Assembly (NCBI GenBank): GCA_963826505.1 | Contig: CAWGXG010000007.1 | Span: 1,054,001 to 1,118,000, forward strand | Length of the DNA: 64,000 nt | From: CAWGXG01 sp963826505 | Lineage (GTDB): Bacteria; Chloroflexota; Anaerolineae; Aggregatilineales; Aggregatilineaceae | Reading direction: 5' to 3' | Translations under genes and position numbers: made by a program | Notes under the pieces: model-generated | Database searches by the model: none | What the model was told of the DNA's origin: nothing | The model's input: the letters and a program-made list of their open reading frames with translations, nothing else | Shown: positions 51,890 through 62,008 of the stretch, piece after piece | How the letters are laid out: every line of letters begins with the position of its first letter | Position numbering within the stretch: the stretch's first letter is position 1

Positions 51890-53431
51890 ATGCAACCACT
51901 TCTTGAATTACAGAACATCACAAAGACTTTTCCAGGGGTACGCGCGCTTGACGGTGTCCAGTTTGAGATCAGATCGGGCGAAGTCCATGCGTTGCTGGGC
52001 GAAAACGGTGCGGGCAAATCCACACTGATCAAGATCGCGTCCGGCGTGTACCAACCCGACGATGGCCAGGTGCTCGTCGATGGCCAACCGGTGCGCTTTT
52101 CCAACCCGCACGATGCTCAGGCGAGCGGTATCGCCACGATCTACCAGGAACTGCTGCTCTACCCGGAGCTGACCGTCGCCGAGAATATCTTCATGGGCCA
52201 CGCCCTGCGCACCCGGTTCGGGACCATGGACTGGGGCGCGATGTCAAAGCGGGCGCTGGAGCTGTTGGCCTCCCTCAACATCCACGACATGGATGTCAAA
52301 CGCAAAGTCGGATCGCTCACCGTGGGCAATCGCCAGCGCGTCGAGATCGCGAAAGCGCTGTCGATGAACGCGCGCGTGCTGATCATGGACGAGCCGACCG
52401 CCGCCATCACCGAAGCCGATGTCGAGCAGTTGTTTGCGATTATTGCGCTGCTCAAAGACCGCGGCGTGGGGATCGTCTACATCAGCCACCGCCTGAACGA
52501 GGTCTTCGAGATCGGCGATCGCGTCACCGTGCTGCGCGATGGGCGATACATCGATACCAAGCAGGTGGCCGATACGACCGAAGACCAACTGATTAACCTG
52601 ATGGTCGGACGCACGATCGACAATCTGTTCCCCAAGCTGGATGCGGCCATTGGCAATACCGTGCTGGAAGTGCGCAACCTCAACCACAAACCGCTGACTC
52701 ACGATATCAGCTTCCAACTGAGGCAAGGCGAGATCGTTGGGATGGCGGGTTTGGTCGGGGCGGGGCGCAGCGAGCTGGCCCAGGTGATTTTCGGCATTAC
52801 GCCAGCTCAATCGGGCACCATTTTGATCGACGGGAAACCGGTCAAGATCAAGACTCCGGGCCAGGCGATGCGCCACGGGATCGCTTACCTGCCCGAAGAT
52901 CGCGGCACGCAGGGACTTATCCGGCCAATGGACGTGCGCGAAAATACCTCGCTGACTGTATTGGGAATGATGTCGCGCGCGAGCTTCATCAACCGCCGCA
53001 AAGAAACCAAACTGGCCGTAGACACCATCCGAAAGCTCAACATTCGCGCGTATGGCCCCTATCAGATCGTCGGCAAGCTGTCGGGCGGCAACCAACAAAA
53101 GGTGGTTGTTGGCAAATGGCTGGCGACGCAGCCGCGTGTCTTGATTGTGGACGAGCCGACACGGGGAATCGATGTGGGCGCGAAAGCCGAAATTCACCGC
53201 TTGATGAGCGAGCTGGCCCAGCAAGGGTTGGCCATCCTGATGATTTCCAGCGAGCTGCCGGAGATTCTTGGGATGAGCGATCGCATTTTGGTGATGCGCG
53301 AAGGTCACCTGGTCGCGGAATATTCCCGCGCGGATGCGACTCAGGAAAATATTGGTATGGCGATGATGGGCAACGTGACGGGCAATAATCATCACCAGCC
53401 CGTTGAACAACTCCAGGCGGACGGTGTTTGA
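51890..53431 (+). CDS. rhaT: Rhamnose ABC importer ATP-binding protein (two nucleotide-binding domains)
   Basis: A 513-residue tandem ATPase of the ribose/rhamnose importer class. The first domain has Walker A GENGAGKST, signature LTVGNRQRVEIAKAL (degenerate) and VLIMDEPTAAI. The second has the degenerate Walker A GLVGAGRSE, LSGGNQQKVVVGKWL and LIVDEPTRGIDVGAKAE. It energises sugar import. The gene name rhaT is used here in the ABC-system sense. Its stop overlaps the next start. Confidence 0.9.
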   Translation: MQPLLELQNITKTFPGVRALDGVQFEIRSGEVHALLGENGAGKSTLIKIASGVYQPDDGQVLVDGQPVRFSNPHDAQASGIATIYQELLLYPELTVAENIFMGHALRTRFGTMDWGAMSKRALELLASLNIHDMDVKRKVGSLTVGNRQRVEIAKALSMNARVLIMDEPTAAITEADVEQLFAIIALLKDRGVGIVYISHRLNEVFEIGDRVTVLRDGRYIDTKQVADTTEDQLINLMVGRTIDNLFPKLDAAIGNTVLEVRNLNHKPLTHDISFQLRQGEIVGMAGLVGAGRSELAQVIFGITPAQSGTILIDGKPVKIKTPGQAMRHGIAYLPEDRGTQGLIRPMDVRENTSLTVLGMMSRASFINRRKETKLAVDTIRKLNIRAYGPYQIVGKLSGGNQQKVVVGKWLATQPRVLIVDEPTRGIDVGAKAEIHRLMSELAQQGLAILMISSELPEILGMSDRILVMREGHLVAEYSRADATQENIGMAMMGNVTGNNHHQPVEQLQADGV

Positions 53432-54489
53432 TGGCAACTATTACACAAACTGCAAAACCTTTAGGGCAGCGCTTCAGCGTATCGCGGATCATGCGGATGC
53501 TTGTTGGCAGCCAGGAAGCGGTCTTGCTGCTGGTGTTGGTGATATTGATCGGGTATACCGGCAACGATAACGCCCGGTTTTTCTCGACACGCAACATGGC
53601 GAACCTCTTCAGCGGCAACGCCTATATCGCGGTGGCCGCGATCGGCATGACGATGGTGATCATCACCGGTAACATCGACATTTCGGTGGGATCGCTAATG
53701 GTCAGTCTCTCGATGCTGAGTGGGGCCATTTCGATCTACTCCCATTTTCCCTCGTGGCTCCCGACCAGCGGCGTGATCGCGCTGTCGTGGGTGCTGCCGG
53801 TGATCGCGGGCGGTCTGGTCGGCGTGGTAATCGGCTTTCTGGTGACGTATCTCCGCATTCCGTCGATCGTGGTGACGCTCGGGTTCCTGAGCATTCTGAA
53901 GGGCGTGCTCATCATCGTCAGCGGAGGCACGCGCATCACCGGCATGCCAGACGGTTACCAGCTCGCGCAGCGCCACCCGCTTGAAAAGGTCTCACTGCCG
54001 ATTTTTCAAGATTTTTTCCACACGCTGACGATGCCCGTGTTTTTCATGGTCGTCCTGACCATCCTGGCAGCGCTCTGGATGCGTTATACGCCGACCGGGC
54101 GCGCGCTATATGCGGTAGGCGGTAACGCCGAGGCCGCGCGCCTGTCGGGGATTTCGGAACACCGCATCGTGATGATCGCGTTCATTCTGAATGGCATGTT
54201 CGTCGGCGCTGCGGCGGTGTTGAATGCGACTCAATTCAGCGTGATCCAGGTGACGCTGCCCCCGATCGAGCTGCTCATCATCACTGCGGCGGTGGTTGGC
54301 GGGGTGAGTATTTTGGGTGGGACGGGCACGGTGGTCGGCGCGATGCTGGCCGCGATCCTGCTCAACACGATTACGAAAGCGTTGGTTTTTCTGGATATCT
54401 CGCCGTTTTGGACGCGCGCTATTCAGGGCATTCTTATTCTGATCACGGTTCTGGCCGATCTTCTCCGCCGCCGTCGTCAATCGGCGTAG
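53431..54489 (+). CDS. rhaP: Rhamnose ABC importer permease 1
   Basis: A 352-residue inner-membrane permease of the BPD_transp_2 family with about ten helices. Conserved GNIDISVGSLM and YAVGGNAEAARLSGI (the coupling loop) are present, and VGGVSILGGTGTVVGA ends the core. The ATG overlaps the preceding TGA. A TTG one codon earlier is in frame but not needed. Pairs with rhaQ to form the channel. Confidence 0.9.
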   Translation: MATITQTAKPLGQRFSVSRIMRMLVGSQEAVLLLVLVILIGYTGNDNARFFSTRNMANLFSGNAYIAVAAIGMTMVIITGNIDISVGSLMVSLSMLSGAISIYSHFPSWLPTSGVIALSWVLPVIAGGLVGVVIGFLVTYLRIPSIVVTLGFLSILKGVLIIVSGGTRITGMPDGYQLAQRHPLEKVSLPIFQDFFHTLTMPVFFMVVLTILAALWMRYTPTGRALYAVGGNAEAARLSGISEHRIVMIAFILNGMFVGAAAVLNATQFSVIQVTLPPIELLIITAAVVGGVSILGGTGTVVGAMLAAILLNTITKALVFLDISPFWTRAIQGILILITVLADLLRRRRQSA

Positions 54490-54505
54490 AAGGAGCAAAT
54501 AACTA

Positions 54506-55504
54506 ATGACTGTACAAGATGCTTCATTGAAAAAAACACCTTCACCGCTGCTGGGCCAGATCAAAGCGCTCCTGCGCAGCCAGGAAAGCGTGCTGTTGAT
54601 CATCACCCTGATCGCCGTCTTTTTCCTGTCGATCCAGACCGATAAATTCCTGACCGTCGAAAACCTGCTCAACCAGGGGCGGCTGATGACGGAAATCGGC
54701 CTGATGGCCCTGCCGATGACGTTTATTATTGTGACCGGTGGGATCGATCTCTCTGTGGGCTCGATCGCCGGTTTGAGCGCGATTATGCTGGGCTACAGCT
54801 GGTATAACTGGGGCCTGCCGCTGGGCGCTGCGATTGTGGTCGCGCTGGCGGTCGGGACACTGGCCGGTTTTGTCAACGGCCTGTTCATCATCCGGCTGAA
54901 TGTCCCCCCGCTGATTATGACGCTGGCGACCCTGGCGTTTTACCGCGGTCTGGCAGAAGGGATCGCGCAGGCCCGTTCTGTCCGTAATTATCCCGACTGG
55001 TTCTATAAGCTGGGGCAAGGCGAAACCCTTGGTGTTCCCAACCAGCTTTATCTGCTGGTGATTGCGGCCATCATCACGGCAATCATTCTGTCACGCACCA
55101 CATTTGGGCGGTCACTGTACGCGATGGGTAACAACGAGCTCGCGGCGCGGTTTTCCGGCGTGCGCGTGGATCGTAACAAGCTGGTCATCTACACCTTTTC
55201 AGGGCTTATGTCAGGGCTGTCGGGGTATATCCTGGTGTCGCGCGTGACGACCACTCGCTCGGATATGGGCAGCGGCTGGGAGTTGGATGCCATCGCCGCG
55301 GTGGTGCTGGGCGGTACCAGCATCTTTGGCGGGACGGGCAGCATCGTGGGAACGACGATCGGCTTGGTCCTGATTCAACTACTCAAAAACGGTCTGGCAT
55401 TGACCGGTGTCACGGGTGACGCCACCATTGTTGTGATCGGTTCGGTACTGATTGTTTCTACGCTGATCAACACCATTGTTCAGCGGCGTACAGTAGGTGT
55501 TTAG
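54506..55504 (+). CDS. rhaQ: Rhamnose ABC importer permease 2
   Basis: A 332-residue permease, paralogue of rhaP: TGGIDLSVGSIAGLS, YAMGNNELAARFSGV and LGGTSIFGGTGSIVGT. It starts 16 bp after rhaP with AGGAG upstream. Both together give the ribose-type heterodimeric channel. Confidence 0.9.
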   Translation: MTVQDASLKKTPSPLLGQIKALLRSQESVLLIITLIAVFFLSIQTDKFLTVENLLNQGRLMTEIGLMALPMTFIIVTGGIDLSVGSIAGLSAIMLGYSWYNWGLPLGAAIVVALAVGTLAGFVNGLFIIRLNVPPLIMTLATLAFYRGLAEGIAQARSVRNYPDWFYKLGQGETLGVPNQLYLLVIAAIITAIILSRTTFGRSLYAMGNNELAARFSGVRVDRNKLVIYTFSGLMSGLSGYILVSRVTTTRSDMGSGWELDAIAAVVLGGTSIFGGTGSIVGTTIGLVLIQLLKNGLALTGVTGDATIVVIGSVLIVSTLINTIVQRRTVGV

Positions 55505-55600
55505 CAAGGGAGGTGGTGCTTAAGAATCTAAACGTGTATGGTAAGGTAGTTCAAAGCTTCCCGCTGACTGGATGTTTGCTGAGTTAAGGAGAGAGCTTCA

Positions 55601-56740
55601 ATGTTCAGAAAAACGCTGTTTGTTCTGACGATCCTCAGCCTGCTTGTTGGTATGGCAGCAATCTCACCCACGGCCACCCGTGCCCAGACCGACGAAAAGC
55701 GTTGGGATGGGGCGGATGATCTGCCTGTGAACCCGCTGCCCTGCGGCGACGAACCGGCCCCGGCGATGGAGCCTGTAGAATACGACGGCGGCCAGCCTGT
55801 CAATCCGCCCGACCTGGCCGGGCAAGACATCACGTTGGTGGATGTGCCCAAACTGATCGGTATCGGCTATTTTGACGCGACCACCACCGGTGAGCAGCAA
55901 GCGGCGGAAGAACTGGGCAACGTCAAAGTGACGACCGATGCCCCGACCGAAGCGAACATCGATGAGCAGATCACCTTCATCGATAACTACATCACGCAAG
56001 GCGTGGATGGTATCCTGTTCGCGGCGAACGACCCGGTTGCCATTTCCCCCGTGCTGAAGAAGGCGCTGGAAAAGGGTATCCATGTCGTGGGTTATGACGC
56101 CAACTCCAACCCTGACGCCCGCGAGTGGTTCGTGAACCAGGCCGAGTTCAACGGCATCGCCAAGGCTATGATGGACAGCCTGGCGGCGGAAAAAGGCGAA
56201 GATGCCAGCTTTGGTATCGTCACGAGCACCTTCACGACCCCCAACCAGGCGCGTTGGATTGCTGAAATGTGGGCCTACACCAACCAGTGCTATCCCAATA
56301 TGACCTGGCTGGAAACGCTGGAAGCACAGGAAGACAACAACCTGTCCTTCGAGCAGGCCAATACCCTGATCGACAAGTACGGCGAAGACCTGGACGGCCT
56401 GTTTGGCATGACCAGCGTCGCGACGCCGGCTGCTGCCGACGCCGTTACTCAGGCGGGGCTGTGCGGCCAGGTGGCGGTTGTGGGTCTGGCGACCCCCAAC
56501 GCCATGAAGCCGTTCGTCGAAGCGGGCTGCGTGCAGTCCGTCGTGCTGTGGAACCCGGTTGACCTTGGCTACGCCGCCGTGTACGTCATGCGTCGGGTGG
56601 TCGATGGCGACTTCAAGCCCGGTGACACGGAAGTTGATGCTGGCCGCCTGGGTATGCTGCAGGTCGTGAACGGCAGCGAAGTGCTGCTTGGGCCACCCTT
56701 CATCTACACCGCTGACAACATCAACGACTTCGACTTCTAG
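55601..56740 (+). CDS. rhaS: Rhamnose ABC importer solute-binding protein
   Basis: A 379-residue periplasmic-type binding protein. Signal peptide MFRKTLFVLTILSLLVGMAA with cleavage near TRAQT. It has the Peripla_BP_4 fold: GIGYFDATTTGEQQAAEELG, then DEQITFIDNYITQGVDGILF and HVVGYDANSNPDAREWF. No lipobox Cys is visible, so it would be free or retained by the leader. The last gene of the import operon, with AGGAG upstream and a terminator after it. A 13-bp tandem palindromic duplication starts inside the stop region. Confidence 0.9.
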   Translation: MFRKTLFVLTILSLLVGMAAISPTATRAQTDEKRWDGADDLPVNPLPCGDEPAPAMEPVEYDGGQPVNPPDLAGQDITLVDVPKLIGIGYFDATTTGEQQAAEELGNVKVTTDAPTEANIDEQITFIDNYITQGVDGILFAANDPVAISPVLKKALEKGIHVVGYDANSNPDAREWFVNQAEFNGIAKAMMDSLAAEKGEDASFGIVTSTFTTPNQARWIAEMWAYTNQCYPNMTWLETLEAQEDNNLSFEQANTLIDKYGEDLDGLFGMTSVATPAAADAVTQAGLCGQVAVVGLATPNAMKPFVEAGCVQSVVLWNPVDLGYAAVYVMRRVVDGDFKPGDTEVDAGRLGMLQVVNGSEVLLGPPFIYTADNINDFDF

Positions 56741-56756
56741 TCGCGACTTCTAGTCG
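56731..56756. repeat. Tandem 13-bp palindromic duplication at the rhaS stop
   Basis: CGACTTCTAGTCG occurs twice, back to back (56731-56743 and 56744-56756). Each unit is itself nearly palindromic (CGACT/AGTCG) and the first includes the TAG stop codon. Probably a replication slip, or a small stem near the 3' end of the transcript. Confidence 0.7.
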
Positions 56757-56783
56757 AAGCAGTTTCGTACGAAATCAATACAG

Positions 56784-56815
56784 CGGCCCCGTGTAAAACG
56801 GGGCCGTTTGTGTTT
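56784..56815 (+). terminator. Intrinsic terminator after the rhamnose import operon
   Basis: CGGCCCCGT (56784-56792) pairs with ACGGGGCCG (56798-56806), followed by TTTGTGTTTT. Separates rhaS from the DeoR regulator. Confidence 0.8.
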
Positions 56816-56968
56816 TCGGTTCGGTAGGCGAGGCAGCCTTTGTACTATCGTTCGGTTTTGTTTGTTTTTGGTCAGTTGTGGATCGATCACTTTCTCATAA
56901 GCAAATCATCTTATACAATGAAAACAGCTCATGTTTTTGGGCCTTGCTGCATAGGGGGAAAATGATCG

Positions 56969-57781
56969 ATGCCTGATCCGTTGTTTTTACAAGAGCGCCG
57001 CCGGGCTATTCTGGATCAACTCGAACAGCGAGGTCGTGTGACGGTCAAAGAATTGAGCGACGCCATGCAGGTCAGCGAAGTGACCATCCGTCAGGACCTT
57101 CGCGCGCTGCAAGAAGAGGGTTTGCTGGAACGCACGTATGGGGGAGCGGTCGCGCGCGGGGGTAGCCTGGGGCTGAAGGAATTGTCCTTCAACGTGCGGC
57201 AGCTTCGGATGCGCCATCAGAAAGACCTGATCGCAGTAGCGGCGGCAGGGCTGGTGCGCGATGGGTTCAGCCTGGCGCTGGATTCTAGCACGACGGTGTA
57301 TGCCCTGGTGCCGTTTCTCAAACGGTTGGACAAGCTCACCATTGTGACCAACGGGCTGATGATCGCCCAAACCTTTTTGGACAACGACGAGCGGCAGGTA
57401 CGCGTTTTGATCACGGGCGGGCGGTTGCGTCGCGACTCGATTTCGGTGGTCGGCACGCCGGAGTACCTGCCCAATATTAACCTCAACATCGGGTTTTTCA
57501 GCGCGCGCGGCATCGCGGCGGGGATCGGTGCCAGCGAGATCGATCCGGACGAGGTGGTAGTCAAACAGGCGCTCATTGCGCGCTGTGTGCAGGTGGTGTT
57601 TCTGATCGACGGCACCAAATGGGGGCAGGTCGCGCCCTACACGATCCTGCCCGATAACCAGATTCGGCACATCATCACATCCAGTGACGCCCCGCCTGAT
57701 CGAGTGGAAGAGTTTCGCGCGATGGGCGTGCGGGTCGATGTGATCGATTTGCAGACAGGCACGAGCGGTAACCGTGATTAA
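56969..57781 (+). CDS. DeoR-family transcriptional regulator (rhamnose cluster)
   Basis: A 270-residue repressor. The N-terminal HTH (RRRAILDQLEQRGRVTVKEL and MQVSEVTIRQDLRALQEEGLL) is followed by the DeoR hinge TYGGA and an effector domain with DSSTTVYALVPFL, TNGLMIAQTF and the phosphosugar-binding DGTKWG and IGFFSARGIAAG. Such regulators sense phosphorylated sugars (rhamnulose-1-phosphate is plausible). It lies between the transporter and rhaB. AGGGGG precedes the ATG. Possible targets are the inverted repeats near 49223 and 49535. Confidence 0.88.
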   Translation: MPDPLFLQERRRAILDQLEQRGRVTVKELSDAMQVSEVTIRQDLRALQEEGLLERTYGGAVARGGSLGLKELSFNVRQLRMRHQKDLIAVAAAGLVRDGFSLALDSSTTVYALVPFLKRLDKLTIVTNGLMIAQTFLDNDERQVRVLITGGRLRRDSISVVGTPEYLPNINLNIGFFSARGIAAGIGASEIDPDEVVVKQALIARCVQVVFLIDGTKWGQVAPYTILPDNQIRHIITSSDAPPDRVEEFRAMGVRVDVIDLQTGTSGNRD

Positions 57782-58009
57782 TGTCGCCAATTTCGCACAT
57801 AATCGGCATGAGTCCCGGTGTACGGCGGCGGTACGCGTTGACACACATCTAGCGATACGGTATTCTGAAAGGCAACAAAAGTAAATGAAAATCCCCGGCG
57901 CGCTTTGGGTGCGGTTGGCCAGGCTACCTCGCGCAGATTGGAACAATTCGCCCACGAGTTTTTGGTTTCTCAAGCTAAAATAAAGTTAGAAAGTCAGAGG
58001 CAAGCAACC

Positions 58010-59449
58010 ATGACAGATCATTCGGTGGTGGCGGTAGATCTGGGGGCCGAATCGGGGCGGGTGATGGAAATCTGCTTCGATGGCCAGCGGTTCGAACAGA
58101 ACGAACTGCACCGCTTCCCCAATAGTCCGGAATGTGTTCACGGCACGCTCTATTGGGACGTGTTGCGCTTGTGGCATGAGATTCTCATTGGGATCGAGGT
58201 CGCTGGCGATCGCGCGGCCAGCATCGGCGTGGATAGCTGGGGCGTGGATTTCGGGCTGCTCGACCGGCAGGGAAATCTGCTCAGCAACCCCGTCCATTAC
58301 CGCGATGCCCGCACCGATGAGATGATGGCGTGGGTGTTCGAACGCGTGCCGCGCCGGACCGTCTTCGAACGCACCGGTCTGCAATTTATGCAGCTCAACA
58401 CGCTGTATCAACTGGCCAGCCTGGTGGCGAGCGACAGCCCGCTGTTCGATCTGGCCGAGACTTACATCACCTTCCCTGACCTGTTCAATAACTGGCTGTG
58501 CGGATCGCGCTCGTGTGAGTTCACGCACGTCAGCACGACTCAGATCTTCAACCCGCGCCTGGGCGATTGGGATTGGGAAACGCTGAAGGCGATCGGCGTG
58601 CCGACGCACATTTTCCCGAAGATTACGCCATCCGGCACGCGCCTGGGCGACTTCAACGGCATCCCGGTGATCGCACCCGCCTGTCATGATACCGCGTGCG
58701 CTGTCGCCGCCGTGCCTACCACGACTGAACATTTCGCTTATCTCAGCAGCGGAACGTGGAGTTTGCTGGGGCTGGAAGTCACGCAGCCGGTCATCACCGA
58801 CGCGAGCTACGACGCCAACGTGACCAACGAGGGCGGCGTCTATGGGACGTATCGCTTTTTGAAGAATGTCGTCGGCCTGTGGATCGCGCAGCAGTGCCGG
58901 GCGACCTGGAAGGCGGAAGGCACAGCCTATTCGTATGACGAGCTGACCGCGTTGGCCGCGGCGGCACCGCCTTTCCGCAGTTTGATCGATCCGGACGATC
59001 CGGTCTTTCTCGCGCCGGGCGATATGCCCGCGCGCATCCGTGAATACTGCCAGCGCACCGGGCAGCCGGAGCCGGACAGTGTCGGCGCGATCATGCGGGC
59101 CATTTTCGAGGGTCTGGCGCTCAAATACCGGTTGGTGCTGGACGCGCTCATTGACTTGACCGGTAAGCGCGTGGATACCCTGCATATTATCGGCGGCGGC
59201 GCGCGCAATACCCTGCTGTGCCAGATGACGGCCAATTCTATTGGGCGCGAAGTGATCGCCGGGCCGTTCGAAGCCACGGCGCTGGGCAACGGCATCGTGC
59301 AAATGATCACGCTCGGTCTGCTGGACAACATCGCCCAGGCGCGCGACATTCTGCGCCGCACGCAGCAGACGACCCGTTACACCCCCCAGGAGGGCGACGC
59401 CTGGGAGGAGGCTTACCATCGTTTCCGCGATCTCAACGCGACTATGTAG
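58010..59449 (+). CDS. rhaB: L-rhamnulokinase
   Basis: A 479-residue FGGY-family kinase. VAVDLGAESGRVM opens the actin-like fold, then GVDSWGVDFGLLDRQGNLL, ACHDTACAVAAVP, LSSGTWSLLGLE and IIGGGARNTLLCQM. RhaB phosphorylates L-rhamnulose at C1 with ATP. The start at 58010 is preferred over 57905 because GAGG lies before it and the extra 35 residues are not family-like. Confidence 0.93.
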   Translation: MTDHSVVAVDLGAESGRVMEICFDGQRFEQNELHRFPNSPECVHGTLYWDVLRLWHEILIGIEVAGDRAASIGVDSWGVDFGLLDRQGNLLSNPVHYRDARTDEMMAWVFERVPRRTVFERTGLQFMQLNTLYQLASLVASDSPLFDLAETYITFPDLFNNWLCGSRSCEFTHVSTTQIFNPRLGDWDWETLKAIGVPTHIFPKITPSGTRLGDFNGIPVIAPACHDTACAVAAVPTTTEHFAYLSSGTWSLLGLEVTQPVITDASYDANVTNEGGVYGTYRFLKNVVGLWIAQQCRATWKAEGTAYSYDELTALAAAAPPFRSLIDPDDPVFLAPGDMPARIREYCQRTGQPEPDSVGAIMRAIFEGLALKYRLVLDALIDLTGKRVDTLHIIGGGARNTLLCQMTANSIGREVIAGPFEATALGNGIVQMITLGLLDNIAQARDILRRTQQTTRYTPQEGDAWEEAYHRFRDLNATM

Positions 59450-59578
59450 GACCCTGTACCCGATAACGGGGACTGAGATACCGGGCGCGCCATCGGGGCT
59501 GCGCCACGCTACCGCCTGACCCCAGCAGATCGATCACGCGCCAAACGCGATAGCCAACTTTGAAATGAGGAATCACTG

Positions 59579-61374
59579 ATGAACGGCTGGATGGGTAAAA
59601 CGTTAACCGTAGACCTGACCTCGGGCGAGATTTCAACCGCGCCGCTCGACATGGAGATGGCCCGCCAGTACCTGGGCGGACGGGGACTCGGTGCACGGTT
59701 GTTGTGGGACCTGGTTGGGCCGGAAGTAGACCCGCTCTCCCCTGAAAATGTGCTGATCATCACGACCGGTCCGATGACCGCGACCGGCTTCCAGACCAGC
59801 AACCGCTTTTCGATCAGCACCAAGTCACCGCTGACCGGCACTGTGCTGGATGCCAATTCCGGCGGCTCCTGGGGCATGCGCTTCAAGCGCACCGGCTATG
59901 ATCTGATGATCATCAAGGGGCGTGCACCCAAGCCCGTCTATATCGAGCTGAGTCCGGAAAGCGTGTCGATTGAAGACGCGTCGCACCTGTGGGGTAAAAA
60001 TGTGCCGGACACCTCGCTCGCGCTGGGGCAGGATAAGAACAAGCGCAACGTGCTGTGCATCGGACCGGCGGGCGAGAACCTGGTCGCGCATCGCCGCGAT
60101 TATGAACGACGTCTCGCGCGCGGCGGCGCGCGGCGGCCCTGGGCGCCGTGATGGGCAGCAAGAATCTCAAAGCGGTTGTGGTGCAAGGCAATGAAAAGGT
60201 CGAATTTGAGGACAAAGAGCGCTTCCGCTTCGTGCAATACGAATCGACGAAAATGCTCAAGGCGAACCCGATCACATCACAGGCCCTACCGGAATTCGGT
60301 ACGGCGGTGATGATGAACATCCTCAACGGGATCGGCGCGCTGCCCACGCGCAATTTCCGCGAAACTTATTTTGAATTCGCGGAGGATATCAGCGGTGAAG
60401 CGATCACCGATGAAATCCTGCTCAAGAATGATGCCTGCTGGGCCTGCCCGATCGCCTGCACGCGCGTAACCAAGACGTCCAAGCATGAGGGCGAGGGTCC
60501 CGAATACGAATCGGCGTGGGCCTTTGGCGCAAGCTGCGGCGTGTCGGACCTGGAAGCCATCACCGAGGCCAACTACCTGTGTAACGATCTTGGCCTGGAT
60601 ACGATCTCAGCCGGATCGACGATCGCCTGCGCGATGGAACTGACCGAGCGCGGTCTGCTCGACAGCGATCTGCGCTTTGGGCGCGCGGACCTGCTGTGTC
60701 AGGCCGTCGAAGATATGGCCTACCGACGCGGTTTGGGCGACGATCTGGCCGAAGGCAGCGCCCGTCTGGCTGCAAAATACGGCGCGCCCGAGCTGTCGAT
60801 GAGCGTCAAAAGCCTGGAAATGCCCGCTTACGATGCACGCGGGATGCAGGGCCAGGGCCTGTTGTTCGCGACCAGCAATCGCGGCGCGTGCCACATGCGC
60901 GGCAATATGTTGGGGCCGGAAGTTCTGGGGCTGCCCAAACTGATCGACCGTTTGCAGGTGCAGGGCAAGGCTGGTTATGTGATCTTGCACCAGAACAGCG
61001 CCAGCGTGATGGACTCGCTGGTGGCGTGCAAATTCGCGAATATCGCCGTGGCGGATGAATACTTCGCGCGAGCGCTCACTGCCCTGACGGGCGTCGAATA
61101 CCCGACAGGCGACTTGATCCGCGCGGGCGAACGTATCTGGAACCTGGAGCGGCTGTATAATCTGCGCGAGGGCTTCACGCGCGCTGATGATACGCTGCCG
61201 ACGCGTCTGCTGACCGAACCGGCCATGGCCGGCAGTGAAGGCCAGGTGAACCACCTGGAGCCGATGCTAGAAGAGTATTACCGCGCGCGCGGGTGGGATC
61301 AAAACGGTTTTCCCAAGCCCGCCAAATTGGAGGAGTTGGGGTTAGCAGAGTTGGCAGCCGAGGTGCAGCAATGA
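59579..61374 (+). CDS. Aldehyde:ferredoxin oxidoreductase, tungsten-enzyme family (two frameshifts)
   Basis: Corrected length 597 residues, close to the family's usual 600. The N-terminal domain (MNGWMGKTLTVDLTSGEI, LGGRGLGARLLWD) and NSGGSWGMRFKR bind the bis-tungstopterin. The [4Fe-4S] Cys are in DACWACPIACTRV and SLVACKF. It oxidises aldehydes to acids with ferredoxin as acceptor. The frame is broken near 60083-60089 and at 60137-60139 (CCC), one extra base each; correction gives AAIMNDVSRAAARGGLGAVM. Placed beside rhaB, rhaA and a MoaD-like gene, it could oxidise L-lactaldehyde to L-lactate; the substrate is inference. Confidence 0.88.
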
Positions 61375-61982
61375 TTGACGAGCGTGTCTATGAGATGTTC
61401 CGCGACATCGGTCGCGATATGTACGTGCACAATTTGGTGTCGTCGCACGGCGGCAATATCAGCGTCCGTTTCGGTGATCGCATTCTGATCAAGCGGCGCG
61501 GGGCTATGTTGGGACGGCTGAAGCCGCACGATATCATCGAAACCGGATTGGATAAGAACGACAGCGGCGTGGTGCTGGCCTCCACCGAGTTGATCGTCCA
61601 CCGCGCGATCTACAAGGCAACGCCCGCGTTGGCCGTGGTACATGCCCACCCGCGCCGCGCGATCGCGCTCTCTCTGGCGCGCGATGAGCTGGTCCCGATC
61701 GACAATGAAGGCTCGTATCTGCTCAAGAAGGTGCCGGTGGTCTCGGTCGAATTCGCGTCCGGCACGCGGCAAATGGCCGAAGCCATCGCCGACGCGCTGA
61801 AATCGTACAAGTGCGTGTTCCTGCGCGGGCATGGCAGCTTCGCGACCGGCCAGACGTTGGACGAGGCGTTCCAGTGGACGGACGCGCTCGAAGAGGCGTG
61901 CGAGATCATTATGTACGCCAAGCAGATCGACGAAGAAATGATCGAATACCGGCGGATGAGCGATTCCTATACCAAGTGGTAG
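61371..61982 (+). CDS. Class II aldolase/adducin-family protein (fuculose/rhamnulose-phosphate aldolase type)
   Basis: A 203-residue class II aldolase. The zinc ligands and catalytic residues are SSHGGNISVRF, HAHPRRAIALSL and FLRGHGSFATG. It cleaves a 1-phosphoketose to dihydroxyacetone phosphate and lactaldehyde, or acts on related acids. Its ATG overlaps the stop of the preceding oxidoreductase gene (ATGA), so the two are co-translated: an aldolase producing an aldehyde next to an enzyme that oxidises one. It duplicates the RhaE domain of the fusion at 49652. Confidence 0.85.
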   Translation: MIDERVYEMFRDIGRDMYVHNLVSSHGGNISVRFGDRILIKRRGAMLGRLKPHDIIETGLDKNDSGVVLASTELIVHRAIYKATPALAVVHAHPRRAIALSLARDELVPIDNEGSYLLKKVPVVSVEFASGTRQMAEAIADALKSYKCVFLRGHGSFATGQTLDEAFQWTDALEEACEIIMYAKQIDEEMIEYRRMSDSYTKW

Positions 61983-62008
61983 GGAGATCGACACGGCCCC
62001 TCTCGAAA

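Noticed and set aside
57986..59419. 477-codon open frame antisense to rhaB
   Set aside because: Antisense shadow of a strongly conserved kinase gene.
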